Shown: positions 56,697 to 64,000 of the stretch, piece by piece
Position numbering within the stretch: the stretch's first letter is position 1
Layout: each line of letters begins with the position of its first letter
NCBI RefSeq assembly: GCF_000972845.2
Contig: NC_040020.1
Location: forward strand, 697,816-761,815
Reading direction: 5' to 3'
Source: Larimichthys crocea
Taxonomy: Eukaryota; Chordata; Actinopteri; Sciaenidae
DNA: 64,000 nt
The notes under the pieces: generated by a model
The model's database searches: none
Seen by the model: the letters and a program-made list of their open reading frames with translations, nothing else
Told to the model about the DNA's origin: nothing
Position numbers and translations under genes: made by a program

Positions 56697-58223
56697 GAGG
56701 GATGGGCGATATGGACAAAAAAATGTATACAGATAATTTCTGGTATTTATCACGGTAACACTAATTCAGCCTAATCTATAAAGACTATAAATCTATCACC
56801 AAAATAATAATAAAGGCTCAGGGAGCTGGTGGTGGGCGTGTCTATACCTGCTGAATGTAACCGCTGTGAAACAATCAGGAAATAACTTTTCATTTCTGTG
56901 ATTAATAACAGCTTTATCAAGGTTATTGTTCTCTCTCTCTTTCTAAAATCATCGGACACAAATCTGATTAAACTTCTTCGTGTCATTATATTTTTTGTGG
57001 CGTAAACTGCGAGTCGGACTCAGATTTAGAAGCTGGTTCATGAAGTAAACAAAGTGAGAACACACACAGGTAGATGATCAGAGTTTAGTCTGTGAATCCA
57101 CCTGGACGGTCTCAGCTTCACGTTTCACATTTCAGGCTGTCTGTGGAGGTTTGACCGAGTGTCTGATTGGCGGCCGGAGTGTGAGGAAAGAGCTCCTCGC
57201 TGTGAGGAAAGAGCTCCTTGTTGTGAGGAAAGAGCTCCTCGTTGTGAGGAAAGAGCTCCTCGCTGCCTCGCTGTTGAGGAAAGAGCTCCTCGCTGTGAGG
57301 AAAGAGCTCCTCACTGTTGAGGAAAGGGCTCCTCGCTGTGATGAAAGAGCTCCTCGCTGTTGAGGAAAGAGCTCCTCACTGTTGAGGAAAGAGCTTCTCG
57401 CTGTGAGGAAAGAGCTCCTCGTTGTGAGGAAAGAGCTCCTTGCTGTTGAGGAAAGGGCTCCTCTCTGTGAGGAAAGGGCTCCTTGCTGTGAGGAAAGAGC
57501 TCCTAGTTGTGAGGAAAGAGCTCCTCTCTGTGAGGAAAGAGCTCACTGTGAGGAAAGAGCTCCTCTCTGTGAGGAAAGAGCTCCTCTCTGTGAGGAAAGG
57601 GCTCCTCACTGTGAGGAAAGAGCTCCTTGCTGTTGAGGAAAGAGCTCCTCGCTGTGAGGAAAGAGCTCCTCGTTGTGAGGAAAGAGCTCCTCGCTGCCTC
57701 GCTGTTAAGGAAAGAGCTCCTCGCTGTGAGGAAAGAGCTCCTCACTGTTGAGGAAAGAGCTCCTCGTTGTGAGGAAACAGCTCCTCGCTGTTGAGGAAAG
57801 GGCTCCTCTCTGTGAGGAAAGGGCTCCTCGCTGTGAGGAAAGAGCTCCTAGTTGTGAGGAAAGAGCTCCTCTCTGTGAGGAAAGAGCTCCTCGCTGTGAG
57901 GAAAGAGCTCCTCTCTGTTGAGGAAAGAGCTCCTCTCTGTTGAGGAAAGAGCTCCTCTGTGTGAGGAAAGAGCTCCTCGTTGTGAGGAAAGAGCTCCTAG
58001 TTGTGAGGAAAGAGCTCCTCGCTGTGAGGAAAGAGCTCCTTGCTGCTGAGCTTATCTGCTCTGCCTTCCGCTATGTTTGTCAGTATGCGTGTTGGGCTGC
58101 GAGTGTGTCGCATACATACGTCATCAATGGGAATTTATCGTTTTTATCGTGGGATGACATATTCTTACCGTGGGGAATGTTTTAGACGATATATCGTAAA
58201 CAACGATATATCGCACATCCCTA
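56697..58223. mobile_element. Non-autonomous hAT-like element with internal minisatellite
   Basis: Ends are GAGGGATGGGCGATAT (left) and TAGGGATGTGCGATAT (right, reverse complement), 14 of 16 matching. The element is flanked by an 8-bp direct repeat, CACCCTGC, at 56689-56696 and 58224-58231, the target-site length of hAT transposons. No transposase frame is present. Inside are AT-rich ends and an 868-bp tandem array of 21-bp units. Length 1527 bp. Confidence 0.8.
57178..58046. repeat. 21-bp minisatellite within the hAT-like element
   Basis: About 40 units, core GAGGAAAGAGCTCCTC, 21 bp with frequent 22-bp variants (GTTGAGG). Each unit is partly palindromic around GAGCTC. Long open frames on both strands are artefacts of the period. 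Confidence 0.94.
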
Positions 58224-60223
58224 CACCCTGCTGTCTTATTGTCTTTATTCATCAACTTCATGTTATGACCTGGCTCTGGCAGTAGCCTCATGTAGGCTAC
58301 TGACAGTTGTTGTAGTTAGTTGTAGTCTAGTTGTAGTTCGAGTCCTCGCTTTAGTGAAGAAGTAGAAACATGGAAATATTCTCTTAAAAACTTTAATAAT
58401 TTAAAGGTGCAGTGTGTCAGATTTGGGCCCTTTATTTTAATCTGTTAAAATCCTACAAATATGACACGAGCAGCCTCGAGTGGACGTAAATGTTTTTGAA
58501 TACTTTAATTAATTATAAATTGTGACGATGAGAAAATCTAACGAGCATCCACAAACTCCAGCAGAGTGAGACGTCGTGTCTGATCTCTGATCGGTGACTC
58601 TCTGCGGTGTCGCGTTCTCCCACTTAAATTTTCATTCATATCACATCAATAATTCATCGTCTGAACCAGAACCAGAACTAGAACCTGGTGTTTGGGTTAC
58701 CAGTGCCAGTCAGTCAGTCAGATACATATTTAATCAACAGTGCACGTCCTCGCTGCTGTAAAGGATCTGTATCAGCACATACTCAGTATTAAAGGATCAG
58801 GATCCGGGCCATCCCTGGTTCTGGTTCTGTGCCAAAGCAGATACAGATCTGACAGTCATCTACAGCCGGGCTTCAGAACTTCAGAACTTTATTCAAACAG
58901 AATATCTGCTGCTTTTCCCTCTGATGGAAGAAGAAGCTCGAGCGGATCGAAGGATGCTGCAGCGGTCAGCACCGGGCCGGGCCGGGCCGGGCTTATCTCA
59001 GCACATCACATCACTGAGTCAGACTGCAGGGCGTCGATAACACAAGCTACTGTCCACGTAAAACTTTAACCCTCGACTGACCGAGCGGCTGCACGGGCAG
59101 GCGGAGGTGAAGGAGGAGGGTGGAGCAGGCGTCAGGGAGGAGGAGCAGGCGTCAGGGAGGAGGAGCAGGCGTCAGGGAGGTGGAGCAGACGTTAGGGTGG
59201 AGGAGCAGGCGTCAGGGAGGAGCAGGCGTCAGGGAGGAGGAGCAGACGTTAGGGTGGAGCAGACGTCAGGGAGGTGGAGCAGGCGTCAGGGTGGAGGAGC
59301 AAATGTTAGGGTGGAGGAGCAAATGTTAGGGTGGAGGAGCAGGCGTCAGGGAGGAGGAGGAGAAGACGTTAGGGAGGAGGTGGAGCAGACGTCAGGGAGG
59401 TGGAGCAGACGTCAGGGAGGAGGTGGAGCAGACGTCAGGGAGGTGGAGCAGGTGTCAGGGAGGAGGAGGAGCAGACGTCAGGGAGGTGGAGCAGGTGTCA
59501 GGGAGGAGGTGGAGCAGACGTCAGGGAGGTGGAGCAGGTGTCAGGGAGGAGGAGCAGACGTCAGGGAAGAGGAGCAGACGTCAGGGAGGAGGAGCAGACG
59601 TCAGGGAGGAGCAGGCGTCAGGGAGGTGGAGCAGACGTTAGGGTGGAGGAGCAGGCGTCAGGGTGGAGCAGACGTCAGGGAGGAGGAGCAGACGTCAGGG
59701 TGGAGGAGCAGGCGTCAGGGAGGAGGAGCAGGCGTCAGGGTCAAGCAGATGTCAGGGAAGAGGAGCAGACATCAGGGAGGAGGAGGAGCAGACGTCAGGG
59801 TGGAGGAGCAGACGTCAGAGTCAAGCAGACGTCAGGGAGGAGGAGCAGGCGTCAGGGAGGAGGAGCAGGCGTCAGGGAGGAGGAGCAGACGTCAGGGAGG
59901 AGCAGGCGTCAGGGAGGTGAAGCAGGCGTCAGGGTGGAGCCTCCTCCGTCCTCACACCTGTGCGTCGCTGCAGCAGTTAAAGTTTGTTTGAGGCTTTAAT
60001 TTGAAAAACCTGGAGTGATGATGTGTTTCCTGTTCCTCCTTCTGCTCCTCCTCCTCCTCCAGGTCACTCTTCTCCTCCTCTCCTCTCATCCTCCTTTCCT
60101 CACCTCCTTTCCTCTCCTCTCATCCTCCTCTCCTCACCTCCTCCTCTCCTCACCTCCTTTCCTCTCCTCTCATCCTCCTCTCCTCACCTCCCAGTGTTCA
60201 ATTACAGACTACTCTGTGGAATT

Positions 60224-60274
<51 letters not shown>

Positions 60275-60449
60275 CCCTCCCCCTCACTGCAATGAAGTGT
60301 GTGAAGAGGAGGAGGAGACGAGGATGGTAGGAGAGGAGAAACAGAAAATATGGATAGAGGAGAGAAGGAAGCAGCAGAACAAAGGAAGTGAGGAAAGAGG
60401 AGGCAAGGAGCCGATGAAGGAAACAAAGCTCCGTGCTGACTCTTCAAGT

Positions 60450-60487
<38 letters not shown>

Positions 60488-60513
60488 TCACACACAATGG
60501 AGCGCTGAGATGG

Positions 60514-60551
<38 letters not shown>

Positions 60552-60937
60552 CGAGCCCTGTGATTGGCTGAGCCCGGCTAGATGCACCAACAGTGGAAAG
60601 AAGCCGGAGCAGAGAGGAGGAGGCTGCAGAGAGCCGAGCATACAAAGAGCATGTGAGCCACTGTGTGTGTGTGTGTGTGTGTGTGTTACAGGCAAGCTTA
60701 ATGTGTGTGTGACATCCAGAGGTGTGTGTGTGTGTGTGCAGGAGGCGAGCGAGCGAGGCAGCGAGGAGGAAACCTGATCTCTCTCTCTCTCTCTCTCTCT
60801 GTGGAATAACGCTTTCCGTTAGTGCTCGCTGTTATTAGCCTCGCTGTAAGCTTCTAGCTCGGCCCGGCCTGGCTCGGCTCAGCCCAGCCCGGCCCGGACC
60901 CAGTGGTGTTGTGGTGCTGGAGGTGCTGGTGCTGGTG
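58224..60937 (+). other. Grip1 intron between the two candidate first exons
   Basis: No exon recognised. It contains GGGCC repeats at 58974-58993, the 20-bp array (59103-59940), CT-rich 60030-60190, (AC)n 60227-60272 and 60449-60485, and (GT)n 60517-60548. Confidence 0.5.
59103..59940. repeat. 20-bp minisatellite, G-rich
   Basis: About 42 units of GTCAGGGAGGAGGAGCA type with length variants of 17, 20 and 23 bp. The long open frame (59107-59991) is a consequence of the tandem and has a Gly/Arg/Glu-rich, three-frame rotating sequence; it is not a gene. Confidence 0.92.
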
Positions 60938-61073
60938 ATGGAGCGGTTCCTGGCCCTGCTGCGCCTGCTGGGCAGGAGGAGGCGAGGGAGGAGGTACCGG
61001 GCGGATGACGATTACCAGGAAGGCTACGAAGACGTTTACTACTACACCAGCAAGTACAACACACACCTACTGA
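60938..61073 (+). CDS. Candidate alternative first coding exon of grip1
   Basis: ATG with G at -3 and +4 opens 45 codons starting MERFLALLRLLGRRRR and continuing with an acidic, tyrosine-rich tail (DDDYQEGYEDVYYYTSKYN), then donor GTGAGT at 61074. It ends one base into a codon, the same phase as the exon at 48006-48060, so both could join the same downstream exon. GC-rich, CpG-rich surroundings (60840-61020) suit a promoter. A second donor at 61078 would give another phase. I do not firmly recognise this N-terminus; assignment to grip1 rests on strand, phase and position. Confidence 0.5.
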
Positions 61074-61101
61074 GTGAGTGAGTCCCAGAGAGTGTGTGTG
61101 A

Positions 61102-61137
<36 letters not shown>

Positions 61138-61205
61138 CTTTGTTTTATTGTTACTGCGAGCGAGCGAGGAGCTTATCAACAGATTATAGCATCTGAAGTA
61201 GCCCT

Positions 61206-61257
<52 letters not shown>

Positions 61258-61306
61258 GGTCTTGTATTATAGATGAAGGTCGTTAGCGAGGCGCTGCTCG
61301 GTTACA

Positions 61307-61337
<31 letters not shown>

Positions 61338-61419
61338 CAGGTATCCAGGTGACGGGGGGCCAGGTGGTTTGTGGGTAATAACAAGGGAGGAAGTGTTGAC
61401 TGTGGAATGTTGACAATGT

Positions 61420-61466
<47 letters not shown>

Positions 61467-61544
61467 CAGTCCTTTAGTTCTTGTCTTCTCTCAAGGTCTA
61501 CTTACACTCCGGAGCTTTCAGTCTTCATCAGCTGACTTTAACCG

Positions 61545-61594
<50 letters not shown>

Positions 61595-62075
61595 CTGTGT
61601 TCATCGAGTCCTCGTTTATTTCATCAGAGAAACTTTCAGAATCAGCCCTGACTTCATGTTCCTGCACAGAACTGATCCAGGTTCTGATTCTGAATCCGGG
61701 TCGACGTTTTTCCGTTTGAAGCTTTTCTTAGAATCCTCGTCGCGTGTTGCGGAGGCGCTCTTTGTTTCAGGTGAGGCGTGGCAGGTCGCCCTGATCTGGA
61801 TCACAGCTCATCTTTAATATTAATTCAACTTTGTAATTAAACGTGACGAAGCCGGCAGCAAACGTGTGATTTAATGAAAAAACCTGTGAAGAAAACAAGA
61901 AAGACTGAAGGAAATATTCCTTTTGAAAGTTTCTCTTTCTCTGCTTCGGTTTCCTCCAAACGCTGCCGCTCGGAGTCCGCGTTTGTTTCCGTGCGAGAAC
62001 GCAGGAACGGTCGGCGTGGTCATTTTATTTTGGCGGTCGGCTTCCTGCAGAGCTCAGCTGATCTCTGACCAGTGT

Positions 62076-62123
<48 letters not shown>

Positions 62124-63840
62124 TTGTACACGGACTCTGAACCTCATCGGAGGAGGTTAAAGGTTCACCTGTGCGATGAGGCGGACAGGTTTGCTGGTCC
62201 AGGCTCGGTTCTGGTCTGGTTTACATCGTAGTGCTGCTTGTTGTCATCGTTTTGATCGTCGTGACTCTTTCTCTTCATTTTAAGGGAACGTGTTTTAAAG
62301 TCCGGATGTTTGTCGACTCCAAACAGGAATAAAAATGAAGCCTGAGTAACCGGCCTCTTAATGTTTAACGTGATTCATGACACAGACACAGAATACAGTG
62401 AAACACTTTACAAACTTTCACAGGTTCTTCAAGTTTGAAGGCGAGATCTTGTTGAGAAAAGAGTTTTCCAGTGGTTGTGGGGACATTTAGTTTAGTTGAT
62501 GCAGCCCTCCACCCGGCCGTTAGTCGCCCTCTCAGATGTTTCCACAGTGATCGCTGGGAGCTGTAGTTAACATCCCCCCTCGACATGTCGGCTCTTGTAC
62601 CTTCGACATGTTTGTGCTCATTGGTGGTGGTCTGTCTTTAAACAGGACTCCACTTCTTCACTGAGGAAACAGCACAAAATTACAGCGTCCACATCGGGTG
62701 ATTTATTTTTACTCCACACAAACATGATCTGCTTCATCTACTGAGCCTTAAAAACTCAAGAACGTTCAAACTGGACCCAACGTTTCATCTCTTATTGAAG
62801 GGGCTTCTTCAGTTCTCACCACAGACCTGGACATAGTCTCTGTGACGTCCCCGCAGACTGTCTAAAACCTGGACGTAGTCTCCGAGACGTCCCCGCAGAC
62901 CGTCAAAAAACCTGGACATAGTCTCCGAGACGTCCCCGCAGACTGTCTAAAACCTGGACGTTGTCTCCGTCTTGTCCCCACAGACTGTCTAAAACCTGGA
63001 CGTAGTCTCCGTGACGTCCTCGCAGACTGTCTAAAACCTGGACGTAGTCTCCGTGACGTCCTCGCAGACTGTCTAAAACCTGGACGTAGTCTCCGTGACG
63101 TCCTCGCAGACTGTAAACACTGAACATATGAAACATTTTGATTATATATTTTATTTAAGTTGGTATTTGTTGTATAATCACAATATAACAATCGAGGTGT
63201 TACAGTCAATATTGGCACTTCAGTGACCCGTGTTGTCCCAATATTGACCGTAAAGCACGCCCTGTGTGTGTTACCCTGTGTGTGTTACCCTGTGTGTGTT
63301 ACCCTGTGTGTGTTACCCTGTGTGTGGTACCCTGTCGCGTGTGGTTTCCGACACGTTCCTGACCGCTTGTCTTCCTCTCGTTAGCTAAAATAAGACTCGG
63401 TAATGTTTCAGTTTTTGTGGCTGAACTCTGGTTCACAGCTCCGTCTGTGTCGCCCCCGGAGAAATCTCCAACAGGACTTGAACTCACCATCCGCTCAACA
63501 GTTTTACGCTGATTAAAGTGTTTGTGAACGCTCCCCAGCTGCGAGCGGATGATAACACATTCACTTTGGTTTCCGTCCTCGTCGTCTCAGATTGACTGCA
63601 GCTCGCTCAACGTTCGCTCGCTTTGCTGCGAGGAAAAGTCTCGAAAATATTTTGATTGTTGAACCTTCGTTTGTGTCAGTGATTGAACAGTGTGTGTGTG
63701 TGTGTTTTCATTAACGAGTGTGTGTGTCAGAGCTGCCAAGAGTTATTTCTCGCCGCTCCGAGCTAGCTAGTGGCGAGTGTGTGTGTGTTTATCATAGCGC
63801 GTGATTCTATATGAAGGCAAGTTAAGGCTGGTTGACTGGC

Positions 63841-63887
<47 letters not shown>

Positions 63888-64000
63888 GCTGGTCGTCCGT
63901 GGTGGGTTGAATCGCTCTTTAATCTCAGGTTTAGATTTATTTTAAAATCATTGTTGCCGCCTACATTACCCACAATGCCTCATGGCAGATGTGTCCTGTT
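61074..64000 (+). other. Intronic/intergenic sequence after the second candidate exon
   Basis: No coding exon recognised. GT/AC tracts lie at 61199-61256, 61308-61336, 61422-61464, 61550-61592, 62078-62122 and 63842-63885; a 42-bp array at 62825-63114; and TACCCTGTGTGTGT tandem words at 63258-63332. Confidence 0.5.
62825..63114. repeat. 42-bp minisatellite, forward orientation
   Basis: About seven units, clean, with variants at the GTGACGTCC position (GAGACGTCC, CTTGTCC). Confidence 0.92.

Noticed and set aside
57132..57751. Overlapping open frames on both strands (KELL/SSFLT repeats)
   Set aside because: Product of the 21-bp array inside the hAT-like element.
59107..59991. 294-codon Gly/Arg/Glu-rich open frame
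   Set aside because: Translation of the 20-bp G-rich minisatellite; all three forward frames are similarly open.
60015..60777. Long open frames full of HTHT/VCVC runs
   Set aside because: Translations of CA/GT microsatellites and a CT-rich stretch.

Overview
The window reads as nuclear DNA of a ray-finned fish, probably a percomorph-type teleost. Intron-split vertebrate genes sit among very dense CA/GT and GACA microsatellites, several long minisatellites, and interspersed repeats whose wording is typical of teleost genomes. Three genes can be supported. rap1b (minus strand, six coding exons, 2975-7393) encodes a complete 184-residue Rap1b GTPase, with a probable non-coding first exon and CpG-rich, CRE-bearing promoter near 20.1-20.25 kb. 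cand1 (minus strand, 26 coding exons, 31101-40803) encodes a complete 1234-residue Cullin-associated NEDD8-dissociated protein 1, with every junction GT-AG and in phase. grip1 (plus strand) is represented only by its 5' end: the exon for the palmitoylated GRIP1b-type N-terminus (48006-48060) and a possible second alternative first coding exon (60938-61073). Grip1 and cand1 are head to head, as I recall for human 12q14.3; RAP1B is also in that human neighbourhood.

Layout: 0-3 kb, downstream flank and probable 3' UTR of rap1b; 3-7.4 kb, rap1b coding exons; 7.4-20.1 kb, the large first intron of rap1b, including a 22-bp minisatellite; 20.1-20.25 kb, rap1b promoter; 20.3-31 kb, intergenic minisatellites of 42-bp and 27-bp units; 31.1-40.8 kb, cand1; 41-47.6 kb, repeat-rich spacer between divergent promoters; 47.6-64 kb, 5' part of grip1 with a 1.5-kb hAT-like element and further tandem arrays.

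A large part of the window is assembly artefact rather than biology. Two 10-N gaps (17334-17343 and 23862-23871) are flanked by error-ridden second copies of neighbouring sequence: 10418-17333 repeats about 4785-10237, 17344-18550 repeats about 18771-19990, 20520-23861 repeats about 24610-27960, and 23872-24285 is an inverted copy of about 19770-20185. The copies carry indels every few tens of bases, look like unpolished long-read sequence pushed into gaps whose true size was negative, and contain frameshifted ghosts of rap1b exons. The apparent second rap1b is therefore not a gene.

The most unusual material is tandem. A 42-bp minisatellite recurs at seven independent sites in both orientations, including two cand1 introns and just upstream of the rap1b promoter. 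Other features are a 22-bp array with a 66-bp higher-order period, a 27-bp array with an exact 205-bp higher-order period, a 29-bp array between 92-bp direct repeats, and a TIR/TSD-bounded hAT-like element that carries a 21-bp array inside it. No prokaryotic, CRISPR or viral system was seen.
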